From Bacillota bacterium (GTDB lineage: Bacteria > Bacillota_C > Negativicutes > Sporomusales > Sporomusaceae), in assembly GCA_023441125.1 (NCBI GenBank), contig JAEZQV010000498.1:1-8560 (forward strand): a stretch of DNA of 8,560 nt, written 5' to 3'. A program made the translations under genes and the position numbers. Under the pieces are notes generated by a model. The model did no database searches, had not been told where the DNA came from, and was given only the letters and a program-made list of their open reading frames with translations. Below are positions 1 through 6,304 of this stretch, one piece after another (position 1 is the first letter of the stretch; every line of letters begins with the position of its first letter).

Positions 1-2222
1 CCTTCAAACATCTTATGGAGCATAAAACGCTGTGCATCAATGCCGGGGAACTGATTGTCGGTGAGAAGGGGGAATTGCCGCAATATGCTCCAAGCTTCCC
101 CGAACTGTGCTGCCACACGATGGAAGATCTGGATGTCATGAATCGCCGGGAGAAGATTTATTTCCGGGTGAGTGAGCAGGATAAAAAGATCCAGGCAGAA
201 AAAATCATCCCTTACTGGCAGGAGCGTTCGCTGCGCAAACTGATTTTTGACCGCATGACGCCGGCCTGGCTGGCCTGCTATGAAAGCGGCATCTTCACCG
301 AGTTTATGGAACAGCGGGGTCCCGGCCACACCGTCGCCGACGGCAAATTTTACAAAAAGGGTTTTCTCGATTTTAAGGCCGATATCGAGCAGTCGATGGC
401 CGCTTTGGAGATGTTCAACGATCCGCAGGCCTATGACAAAAAGGTCCAGCTGGAAGCCATGGCCATCTGCTGCGATGCCATTATTGCCTATGGCCGCCGC
501 TATGCCGAGTATGCCAGGAAACTGGCGGCAGAGGAAACCGATGCCGTGCGCCGGCAGGAACTGTTGACCATTGCCGCTAATTGCGAGGTGGTGCCGGCTC
601 ACAAACCGGAAACCTTTGCCCAGGCCATTCAGATGTATTGGTTTATTCATATTGGTGTTACCAGCGAAATCAATCCCTGGGATGCTTTAAGCCCGGGGCG
701 TCTGGACCAGCATCTGTTTCCTTTCTATCAGCACGGTATGGAAAGCGGGACACTGACCCGTGAGCAGGCTAAAGAACTGCTGGCGTGCCTGTGGGTGAAG
801 TTTAATAATCAGCCCGCGCCGCCTAAGGTCGGTATCACCCTGAAAGAGAGCAGCACCTATACCGATTTTGCCAATCTCAATACCGGCGGCGTCAGGCCGG
901 ATGGCGCCGATGGGGTAAATGACGTATCCTATCTCATTTTGGAGACCATGGATGACATGCGCCTGTTGCAGCCCAGCTCCAATGTCCAGATCAGCAAGAA
1001 GACGCCGCAGTTCTTTTTAAAGAAAGCCTGCGAAATTTCCCGCAAGGGCTGGGGCCAGCCGGCTTTTTACAATACCGACGCCATTATTCAGGAACTCTTG
1101 CGGGCTGGCAAAGATATTACCGATGCCCGGGAAGGCGGGGCCAGCGGCTGTGTGGAAACAGGCGCTTTTGGCAAGGAAGCCTATATTCTCACCGGATATT
1201 TAAACCTGCCCAAAATACTGGAGATTACCTTACATAACGGCTATGATCCCTGTTCCGGGCGGCAACTGGGCCCGCAGACCGGTGCGGCTGCCGACTTTGC
1301 CAGCTATGAGGAGCTATTTGGGGCCTTTAAAGAGCAACTGCACTACTTTACCGACATCAAAGTGCAGGGCAACAACATCATCGAACGGATTTACGCCACC
1401 CAGATGCCGGTGCCGTTTTTGTCGGTGGTTACCAGTGATTGTATTCAAAAGGGTATGGACTATAATGCCGGCGGGGCCCGTTATAACACCAACTATATTC
1501 AGGGCGTCGGCATCGGTACGCTCACCGACTGCCTGGCGGCGATCAAATATAATGTCTACGATCAGCAGCGCGTTACCATGGCGGAACTGCTGCAGGCGCT
1601 CGCCGACAATTTTGCCGGGCATGAGACCCTGCTGAATCTGGTGCGCAACCGTACACCCAAGTACGGCAACGACGATGACTATGCCGATGCCATCATGCTG
1701 GCAGCCTTTGACGCCTACTACCACGAAGTAACCGGCCGCAAGAATATGAGGGGCGGCGTGTACCGCATTGATATGCTGCCCACCACCTGCCATGTATACT
1801 TTGGCTCGGTCATGGGGGCCAGCCCTAACGGCCGCTTAGCCGGCAAGCCTTTGTCGGAGGGGATTTCGCCGGAGAAAGGCGCCGACCGGAAAGGACCGAC
1901 CGCCGTGGTAAAATCGGCGGCGAAAATGGATCATCTCCGTACCGGCGGTACGTTGCTCAACCAGAAATTTGCGCCGTCAGTTGTCGGCGGCGAGCAAGGC
2001 CTTGATAATATGGCCGCCCTGATTCGGACTTATTTCAACCTGGATGGCCACCATATACAGTTCAACGTAATTGACCGGCAGACACTCCTGGCTGCACAGA
2101 AAAATCCGGAAGAGTACAAGGATCTCATTGTGCGGGTGGCCGGCTACAGCGACCATTTCCACAATTTATCCAAAGAACTGCAGGATGAAATCATCGACAG
2201 GACCGAGCAAACCATATTTTGA
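1..2222 (+). CDS. hypD: trans-4-hydroxy-L-proline dehydratase, glycyl radical enzyme (5' end outside the window)
   Basis: This glycyl radical enzyme removes water from trans-4-hydroxy-L-proline to give pyrroline-5-carboxylate, which a reductase turns into proline, in the cytoplasm of anaerobes. The frame is open to the left edge (codons from base 3). The residues before the first ATG (base 15) read F-K-H-L and continue the family alignment, so that ATG is internal and about 50 residues are missing. Counting from it, the thiyl cysteine is C379 in GCVETG (1149-1151), E381 is the general base, and the radical glycine is G710 in RVAGYSDHF (2142-2144). H105, D223, S279, D284, F285, Y395 and T590 also fall where I remember the C. 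difficile HypD active-site residues, all at a constant offset of 55. This separates it from pyruvate formate-lyase, glycerol dehydratase and choline lyase. It needs a radical SAM activase, which is not in the window and may lie upstream, as may the reductase gene. Nothing looks broken. Confidence 0.95.
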   Translation, partial: FKHLMEHKTLCINAGELIVGEKGELPQYAPSFPELCCHTMEDLDVMNRREKIYFRVSEQDKKIQAEKIIPYWQERSLRKLIFDRMTPAWLACYESGIFTEFMEQRGPGHTVADGKFYKKGFLDFKADIEQSMAALEMFNDPQAYDKKVQLEAMAICCDAIIAYGRRYAEYARKLAAEETDAVRRQELLTIAANCEVVPAHKPETFAQAIQMYWFIHIGVTSEINPWDALSPGRLDQHLFPFYQHGMESGTLTREQAKELLACLWVKFNNQPAPPKVGITLKESSTYTDFANLNTGGVRPDGADGVNDVSYLILETMDDMRLLQPSSNVQISKKTPQFFLKKACEISRKGWGQPAFYNTDAIIQELLRAGKDITDAREGGASGCVETGAFGKEAYILTGYLNLPKILEITLHNGYDPCSGRQLGPQTGAAADFASYEELFGAFKEQLHYFTDIKVQGNNIIERIYATQMPVPFLSVVTSDCIQKGMDYNAGGARYNTNYIQGVGIGTLTDCLAAIKYNVYDQQRVTMAELLQALADNFAGHETLLNLVRNRTPKYGNDDDYADAIMLAAFDAYYHEVTGRKNMRGGVYRIDMLPTTCHVYFGSVMGASPNGRLAGKPLSEGISPEKGADRKGPTAVVKSAAKMDHLRTGGTLLNQKFAPSVVGGEQGLDNMAALIRTYFNLDGHHIQFNVIDRQTLLAAQKNPEEYKDLIVRVAGYSDHFHNLSKELQDEIIDRTEQTIF

Positions 2223-2258
2223 TGCCAGCGGCAAGGGTTGATTCAATATAAAGTGCAG

Positions 2259-2300
2259 AGGCCCCAAAACCGTAGACTCAGGTTAACGGTTTTGAGGCCT
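2259..2300 (+). terminator. Hairpin after hypD, possible weak terminator
   Basis: The arms AGGCCCCAAAACCGT (2259-2273) and ACGGTTTTGAGGCCT (2286-2300) pair at 14 of 15 positions around a 12-base loop, 36 bases after the hypD stop. The stem is long, but the following bases are TATCATTTG, not a clean T run. It could be a terminator or a 3' stabilising hairpin. The other strand also lacks a T run. Confidence 0.5.
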
Positions 2301-2610
2301 TATCATTTGCGGACATATACAGCCTATTTCCTCCATAAGCTGAAGATAAGAGGCTGCTCTGGCAGGTGATTGCTTTGCAGGTTACCAAGGTCGGCCCGGT
2401 AATTCCTGCGCACAGCACACGTCTGTATGATAAATGTGTAGAACGGGCGTATGCGCCGGCTGAAGACAAAGCCAGCATGCCTCGGACTGTGCCGCCAGAA
2501 TCGCCGCCGTCAGTTCATAAACCCGATGTAAAAATTTAATGCCTGGCGCGCTACGCTACAGGAATTATTTACCTTATGGCGAAATTAACAAAAAAAGGGG
2601 GTGAGACCGT
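2301..2610. other. Gene-poor spacer with a possible coding remnant (frame open 2339-2539)
   Basis: No confident gene lies between the hypD hairpin and the small gene at 2611. The plus-strand frame is open from 2339, directly after a TAA, to a TAA at 2537-2539. It would encode 66 residues beginning AEDKRLLWQVIALQVTKV and ending in a proline-rich tail (near PPESPPSVHKP). Its composition looks protein-like, but there is no ATG and no well-spaced ribosome binding site. The only starts are CTG, GTG (2366) and TTG (2375). It may be the tail of a decayed gene or chance. I do not recognise the product. The 66-residue opposite-strand frame over 2278-2478 looks like its shadow. Confidence 0.3.
2597..2606 (+). 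promoter_or_regulatory. Strong ribosome binding site of the small gene at 2611
   Basis: AAGGGGGTGA matches the ideal AAGGAGGTGA at nine of ten positions and sits close before ATG 2611. It is the best evidence that this short frame is translated, and it fixes the start. Confidence 0.75.
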
Positions 2611-2799
2611 ATGGCTGCAGCTCCGACAATTTGGGTAAACAGTGATATGAGCGAGCAAATCGCTGATTTTAACGGGGAATATGTCCTCATCACAACCAGC
2701 GATATGAAACGAATTTCGCTCGGCAAAACCCTGGAAGAGGCAATTGAAAAATTAAAAGAGATGGGCCGGCATGATATTGCCGCTCAACTGAGACTATAA
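2611..2799 (+). CDS. Small conserved-looking protein of unknown function, 62 residues
   Basis: I do not recognise this family with confidence. The 62-residue product is soluble-looking, with no signal peptide, membrane segment or cysteines. The first half (about 5-40) has the alternating hydrophobic pattern of a small beta unit (NGEYVLITTSDMKRISLG). The second half (about 41-62) is a charged amphipathic helix (LEEAIEKLKEMGRHDIAAQL). The layout loosely resembles short DUF5678-type proteins, where an 'NGEYV' strand is followed by 'LEEAIEKL', but this is an impression only. Start ATG 2611 is set by the near-perfect ribosome binding site at 2597-2606. A strong intrinsic terminator at 2863-2897 closes the transcript, so it is probably a single-gene unit. 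No clear promoter was seen upstream. Confidence 0.75.
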   Translation: MAAAPTIWVNSDMSEQIADFNGEYVLITTSDMKRISLGKTLEEAIEKLKEMGRHDIAAQLRL

Positions 2800-2804
2800 C
2801 CATG

Positions 2805-2850
2805 CCAGGCAAAGCCGCCGCGTTGTCGCCAAGGCCGGCTGGATGCCTGG
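2805..2850 (+). other. Stem-loop in the 3' region of the small gene
   Basis: CCAGGCA (2805-2811) pairs with TGCCTGG (2844-2850). Inside it, AGCCG (2813-2817) pairs with CGGCT (2836-2840), leaving a GC-rich apical loop. It lies between the small gene's stop and its terminator. It may be part of the 3' untranslated region, or a small structured RNA together with the terminator. No known RNA family could be assigned. Confidence 0.4.
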
Positions 2851-2862
2851 AAACTAAGCTTC

Positions 2863-2897
2863 CGTAAGCAGTTTGCTTACGTTTCTTTTTGTTTTTT
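2863..2897 (+). terminator. Rho-independent terminator of the small gene
   Basis: A perfect 8-base stem, CGTAAGCA (2863-2870) with TGCTTACG (2874-2881), closes a GTT loop. It is followed by TTTCTTTTTGTTTTTT (2882-2897). This is a textbook intrinsic terminator for plus-strand transcription and separates the small gene from the MarR operon. Confidence 0.85.
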
Positions 2898-2918
2898 AGC
2901 CAAAGCAGCTGAGACTGA

Positions 2919-2999
2919 GAACAAGGGGACAGGGAATTTGTTTCGCCGGATAACGTTTAGGTTGTGAGCAGGGGGACAGGGATGCTGTTTTGACAGGCA
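2919..2999. repeat. Two degenerate copies of a GGGGACAGGGA-type repeat
   Basis: Copy 1 (about 2919-2948) reads GAACAAGGGGACAGGGA and then ATTTGTTT. Copy 2 (about 2966-2999) reads GAGCAGGGGGACAGGGA and then TGCTGTTTTGACAGGC. The core matches with two substitutions and the flanks keep a similar layout. GGGGACAGG-type sequences are common as dispersed intergenic repeats in anaerobic Firmicutes, some possibly tied to REP-associated transposases (recollection, not checked). The remainder of 2899-3010 shows no gene on either strand. Confidence 0.45.
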
Positions 3000-3013
3000 G
3001 CGCTTACGGCTTT

Positions 3014-3042
3014 TTGACATGGCTGGCAAGCAGTTCAATAAT
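3014..3042 (+). promoter_or_regulatory. Candidate upstream sigma-A promoter of the MarR operon
   Basis: TTGACA (3014-3019, perfect) is followed after 17 bases by AATAAT (3037-3042, five of six). Transcription would start near 3049, inside the left arm of the operator palindrome, so repressor binding would still block it. Confidence 0.5.
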
Positions 3043-3047
3043 AAAAG

Positions 3048-3076
3048 TAGACATTTCAACTAAAATAAAATATAAT
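3048..3076 (+). promoter_or_regulatory. Main sigma-A promoter of the MarR operon, buried in the operator
   Basis: TAGACA (3048-3053, five of six) and TATAAT (3071-3076, perfect) are separated by 17 bases. The -10 box lies at the centre of the inverted repeat 3052-3093, so a dimer bound there would directly exclude RNA polymerase. Confidence 0.65.
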
Positions 3077-3102
3077 TTATTTTAGTTGAAATGCCAACTA
3101 AA
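3052..3102 (+). promoter_or_regulatory. MarR-type operator: 18-base perfect inverted repeat plus a third half-site
   Basis: CATTTCAACTAAAATAAA (3052-3069) is the exact reverse complement of 3076-3093, with a 6-base centre. The 8-base unit CAACTAAA recurs three times: 3057-3064 direct, 3081-3088 inverted, 3095-3102 direct. The last two form a second perfect inverted repeat, TTTAGTTG-AAATGC-CAACTAAA, typical in size for a MarR dimer site. The array covers the -10 box and the predicted transcription start, and ends 12 bases before the regulator frame. Autorepression is inferred from this placement. Confidence 0.75.
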
Positions 3103-3113
3103 TCCGGAATGGG

Positions 3114-3581
3114 GTGATTCGCATTAGTGAACTGAAAAGTAGAATTCTCCGTGAGGTTGGGACGGTTGCCCGCTGCATTCAGTCCATCAGCGATATTAAA
3201 TACCGGGAGATTAATTTGCAGCGCGGCCAGTTTATTTTCTTGACCCGGGTTTGTGAACATCCGGGCATCAATCTCATTGAGCTGTCCCACGTACTCAAAG
3301 TGGATAAAACCACGACGACCAAAGCCATTCAAAAACTGCTGGAAGAAAACTATGTTGCGCGCCGGCGGGGCAGTGAGGATAAAAGAATGTGGCACCTGTA
3401 CCCGACGCAAAAGGCCGCCGAGGTTTATCCATACATCATTGAGGAGGAGAATCGCCGCCTTGATGCTTGTCTGAGCGGTTTTAGCCAGCAGGAAAAAGAA
3501 CTGGTGTATAACCTGATCACGCGCATGGGTGAGAATATTGAACAGGAATGGAAGGCGCTGAAAGCAGCGAAGCCTGAATGA
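3114..3581 (+). CDS. MarR-family transcriptional regulator
   Basis: A 155-residue winged helix-turn-helix repressor of MarR size and layout. The N-terminal helix (about 5-30) and the C-terminal helices (about 104-150) would form the dimer interface. The DNA-binding part covers about 35-98: helix-turn-helix GINLIELSHVLKVDKTTTTKAIQKLLEE (51-78), then the wing YVARRRGSEDKRMWHLYPT (80-98) with its characteristic D-x-R. Such proteins usually bind a small ligand and release their own promoter. The start is uncertain. GTG 3114 overlaps the only good Shine-Dalgarno-like run (AATGGGGTGA, 3108-3117), whereas the in-frame ATT at 3123 sits at the right distance after it. The out-of-frame ATG at 3109 hits TGA at once. 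A downstream acetyltransferase follows after 51 bases, so the pair probably forms one transcript controlled by the operator at 3052-3102. The ligand is unknown. Confidence 0.9.
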   Translation: MIRISELKSRILREVGTVARCIQSISDIKYREINLQRGQFIFLTRVCEHPGINLIELSHVLKVDKTTTTKAIQKLLEENYVARRRGSEDKRMWHLYPTQKAAEVYPYIIEEENRRLDACLSGFSQQEKELVYNLITRMGENIEQEWKALKAAKPE

Positions 3582-3595
3582 CCGGTGATACCGGT
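3581..3595 (+). other. Small hairpin between the MarR and acetyltransferase genes
   Basis: ACCGGT (3581-3586) and ACCGGT (3590-3595) are self-complementary copies around GAT, and the first base is the last base of the MarR stop codon. With no T run it is not a terminator. It may slow ribosomes or nucleases between the two genes, or be chance. Confidence 0.3.
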
Positions 3596-3632
3596 AGCGG
3601 AAAATGTACGGCACAGAGCAGGAGGAACTGAT

Positions 3633-4124
3633 ATGGGAAAAATTGTTATTGAGGAGTATACCGACAAGTACCAGGAAGAAGTCATTGCCCTCATTTTGGA
3701 TATTCAGCAAAGGGAGTTCGGCATTTCGATTACCAGAGCGGATCAGCCGGATTTAGGTGCTATCCCGCATTTTTATCAGACCGGGACAGGCAATTTCTGG
3801 GTGGCGCTGTGGGACAACAGGGTTGTCGGCACCATTGCCCTGCTGGATATCGGCAACAGCCAGGCGGCCTTGCGAAAACTTTTTACCCATTCCGCCTACC
3901 GTGGCAGTGGCCATAATACGGGGAAAATGTTATGGCTAAAGGCGCTGGAATGGGCTGCCGCCAAGAATATAGCGGAGATTTACCTGGGCACAACCGAAAA
4001 GTTTTTGGCGGCCCACCGTTTTTACGAGAAAAACGGATTTGACGAAATTACGCCGGCCAGTCTGCCGGTGGCTTTTCCTATTATGAGCGTGGACAAAAAA
4101 TTCTATCAGTACCGGTTACGCTAG
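3633..4124 (+). CDS. GNAT-family N-acetyltransferase
   Basis: A 163-residue cytoplasmic acetyltransferase expected to move an acetyl group from acetyl-CoA to an amine; the substrate is not predictable. ATG 3633 is chosen because AGGAGGA (3620-3626) sits six bases before it. The frame is open further upstream (from 3585) without a comparable site. The GNAT fold is visible in order: strands and helix 1 (about 3-30), FWVALWDNRVVGTIALLDI (55-73), motif A with the CoA pyrophosphate loop YRGSGHNTGKML (89-100), and motif B LAAHRFYEKNGFDEI (125-139). The loop has N where the last G or A of R-x-x-G-x-G/A is usual, a mild deviation. The C-terminal FPIMSVDKKFYQYRL resembles GNAT domains that occur near or fused to MarR domains. 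It shares the MarR promoter and meets the chemoreceptor gene tail to tail after 34 bases. Confidence 0.88.
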   Translation: MGKIVIEEYTDKYQEEVIALILDIQQREFGISITRADQPDLGAIPHFYQTGTGNFWVALWDNRVVGTIALLDIGNSQAALRKLFTHSAYRGSGHNTGKMLWLKALEWAAAKNIAEIYLGTTEKFLAAHRFYEKNGFDEITPASLPVAFPIMSVDKKFYQYRLR

Positions 4125-4158
4125 AAAAGCAGACCTGGAGCGTCGGGCGAAACATATT

Positions 4159-6180
4159 TTAAACGTTAAAACGGCTAACTGCTTTCTGCAAATCAGCCGC
4201 CATTTTAGCCAGATCCTGACTGGATGCGGCAATTTCCTCCACTGATGCGGATTGTTCCTGGGTGGTGGCTGATACTGACTGGGTCTGACCGGCTGTGTCT
4301 TTGCTGATTTTTTCAATTTGCAGTACGGCGGATACCATTTGTTTACTATTGCCCGCCATTTGCTGCAGCGTTGCCGAATTTTCTCTGATCTCTTCAGATA
4401 CTGCATCGACGAGCGCGGCAATTTCCTGAAAAGCCTGGCCGGCATTATTTACAACTATAGTGCCGGCGGCAGCTTCCTCTGTCCCTTTCAGCATCGCCAG
4501 AACCGCCTTCTCGGTATCACCTTGAATATGATGCACTAATTCAGCAATTTGTTTGGCTGCCTGCTGGGACTCTTCCGCCAGTTTCCGTACGGCCTCGGCA
4601 ACAACAGCAAAGCCGCGGCCCTGTTCACCGGCCCGGGCCGCTTCAATGGCCGCATTAAGCGCTAAGAGGTTGGTCTGCCCGGTAATATCAGTTATTGTTT
4701 CCACCATCAGTTCGATTTCACGGGAATTTGCTCCTAATTTTTTCACAATCTGCGCCGAACCGGCCACCGCCTGCTCAACAGCCGCCATCTGCATAATGGC
4801 GGATTCAATTGACTGGTTGCCTGTCTGGGCCGTATGGGACGCTTCTGCCGCTTTATTCGCTACCGAATCGGCCTTGTCGGCCACATGGCGGATGCCGGCC
4901 GACATTTGTTCAACAGCTGTCGCCGCCTCGGTCACTAGCTGCAGTTGTTGTCCGGAGCCGGCGGCTACGGTGTTTATTATCCCGGCAATTTGCTGGGTTG
5001 CCTGGGCAGACTCGTCCGCGCTGGCTGTCAGCTCTTCCGTAGCGGCAGCCACCTGGCCGGTTGTTTGGGCAATGTGCCGGACTAGATCACCGAGGTTTTT
5101 CGTCATCGCATTAAAAGCCAGTGTTACCTGCCCAATTTCATCGTGTGAGTTTACCTTAATGAAATTGTCTGTCAGATCACCGCCGGCTATTCTTTGCGTG
5201 TGGCTGACTAAGGCCGTAAGCGGCCGGGTTAGACGTCTGGCCAAAACCCAGATAACTGCCAGGAGTACAGCCATTACCGCAACAATCGCAACAGCCAGTG
5301 TTTTCATAATGGTGGCCTGCGGTGCGAAGAGCTCGGCTTCAGAAATAATCGCGGCAATTGCCCAGCCGGTAACTGGAATTGGATGATAAAAGGCTATTTT
5401 TTTTTCACTATTTACTGTATAGCGATAAATCCCCGGATTGCCACCCAGCATCAGGCTGCCTAACTCACCGGTATTCTGATCCGGGTCGGTTATTTTCTTT
5501 TTCATTACCAGTTCTGTATTCGGGTGCTGAATAAACGTCCCGTCCATGGCAATCATAATCCCGTAACCGGTGGTGCCAAATTTGAGACTGTCGGCGATTT
5601 GTTGTACAGTTGCCAGCGATATGGCCGTGCCGACCAATCCCTGCGGGGTATTGTGCGCATCCTTTATGGGCGCCGCCATAAATACGGCCGGTAAGCCTGT
5701 CGATAAGGAAATGAGCGGCGGTGTAATCTGGGTAGGACCGCCGGCCATAATGGTCTGGAAGTAATCACGGCTTTTCAGATTGCCGGCAACAACCACATAG
5801 TCATCCCCTTTTTTCTGGGCAGTATGAAAATCGCCGCTCTGATTGACGGCATATACATATTGATAAAAATCAGGATACTTTTTGTCCAGGAATTTGTACC
5901 AGTTCATATTTTGTGAATCGATCAGCGCAAAATCGTTATTGATTGCTGCTGCTGCCGGTGTGGTGGCCATTGTTTCGGGCTCCAGCTTATGTACTTCCAG
6001 CCAGGTATTAATCGTGGCCGCTGTTTGCCCGGTTGTTGCCAGCATACTTTTACTTAATTCATGTTCGATGAGCTTATTAATTTCCAGATAGGCAGCAGTG
6101 CCTACGGCCAGCAGACCCAAGACCACGGTGGGGATAATGGTCAGCATCAGTTTAGCCTGAAAGGACTTGGTCTTAATCAT
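4159..6180 (-). CDS. Methyl-accepting chemotaxis protein with an extracellular dCache sensor
   Basis: A 673-residue inner-membrane chemoreceptor that signals to CheA/CheW. In order: a short basic N-terminus; membrane helix 1 (about 10-31); a double-Cache periplasmic sensor (about 38-285, including [18 protein letters not shown] strands near 160-174 and [15 protein letters not shown] near 200-214); membrane helix 2 (about 292-315); HAMP (about 316-368, [13 protein letters not shown] at 347-359); and the long cytoplasmic coiled coil. Its hairpin tip is [20 protein letters not shown] (513-532), strongly conserved in the family. No C-terminal NWETF-like CheR tether is present. ATG 6180 has GGGAGGT (6185-6191) four bases upstream. 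The ligand is unknown. The sensor reads SRDYFQ where amino-acid Cache domains have R-x-W-Y, and GTAISL where they carry an aspartate, so a standard amino-acid ligand is less likely. It follows the transporter gene on the same strand, which suggests a shared substrate. Confidence 0.95.
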   Translation of the reverse strand: MIKTKSFQAKLMLTIIPTVVLGLLAVGTAAYLEINKLIEHELSKSMLATTGQTAATINTWLEVHKLEPETMATTPAAAAINNDFALIDSQNMNWYKFLDKKYPDFYQYVYAVNQSGDFHTAQKKGDDYVVVAGNLKSRDYFQTIMAGGPTQITPPLISLSTGLPAVFMAAPIKDAHNTPQGLVGTAISLATVQQIADSLKFGTTGYGIMIAMDGTFIQHPNTELVMKKKITDPDQNTGELGSLMLGGNPGIYRYTVNSEKKIAFYHPIPVTGWAIAAIISEAELFAPQATIMKTLAVAIVAVMAVLLAVIWVLARRLTRPLTALVSHTQRIAGGDLTDNFIKVNSHDEIGQVTLAFNAMTKNLGDLVRHIAQTTGQVAAATEELTASADESAQATQQIAGIINTVAAGSGQQLQLVTEAATAVEQMSAGIRHVADKADSVANKAAEASHTAQTGNQSIESAIMQMAAVEQAVAGSAQIVKKLGANSREIELMVETITDITGQTNLLALNAAIEAARAGEQGRGFAVVAEAVRKLAEESQQAAKQIAELVHHIQGDTEKAVLAMLKGTEEAAAGTIVVNNAGQAFQEIAALVDAVSEEIRENSATLQQMAGNSKQMVSAVLQIEKISKDTAGQTQSVSATTQEQSASVEEIAASSQDLAKMAADLQKAVSRFNV

Positions 6181-6201
6181 AAATACCTCCCATAGTAAGC
6201 T

Positions 6202-6221
6202 GCCGGCGTAATCGCGCCGGC
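6202..6221 (-). other. GC-rich stem-loop in the chemoreceptor leader
   Basis: GCCGGCG (6202-6208) pairs with CGCCGGC (6215-6221) around a 6-base loop, 10 bases upstream of the chemoreceptor's ribosome binding site. There is no T run on the minus strand. It may affect translation or mRNA stability. Confidence 0.4.
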
Positions 6222-6229
6222 TCTACAAT

Positions 6230-6286
6230 AAGCACACCCCCGCTCGCGGCTAATGTTTACATACAGCCTGGGCCGGGGGTGTGCTT
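6230..6286 (-). terminator. Large stem-loop between the transporter and chemoreceptor genes
   Basis: AAGCACACCCCC (6230-6241) is exactly complementary to GGGGGTGTGCTT (6275-6286). The 33-base loop contains a short inner GGCT/AGCC pairing. On the minus strand the stem ends in CTTATTG, so it would be an imperfect terminator for the transporter transcript. On the plus strand it ends in CTTTTG. A processing or stabilising role is also possible. This hairpin fills most of the 124-base gap. Confidence 0.5.
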
Positions 6287-6304
6287 TTGCCATGATAAAC
6301 TGCT

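Noticed and set aside
2360..2374. TGGCAGGTGATTGCT, resembling a sigma-54 promoter
   Set aside because: Only nine bases separate the GG and GC elements instead of the required ten, and no gene start follows at a suitable distance.
2576..2638. Short frame beginning ATG 2576 overlapping the small gene start, as a leader peptide
   Set aside because: No properly spaced ribosome binding site; the good site serves ATG 2611.
2805..2850. c-di-GMP class I riboswitch (GGCAAAGCC start)
   Set aside because: The element is about half the aptamer length, lacks the GACGCAAAGC segment, and lies downstream of a gene ahead of its terminator.
3060..3710. Minus-strand frame of 216 residues across the MarR gene
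   Set aside because: It is antisense to a clear MarR gene and has no recognisable domain or translation signal.
4553..5386. Plus-strand frame of 277 residues opposite the chemoreceptor
   Set aside because: It is a shadow of the chemoreceptor coding strand, with Ala/Ser-rich low-complexity composition and no ribosome binding site.
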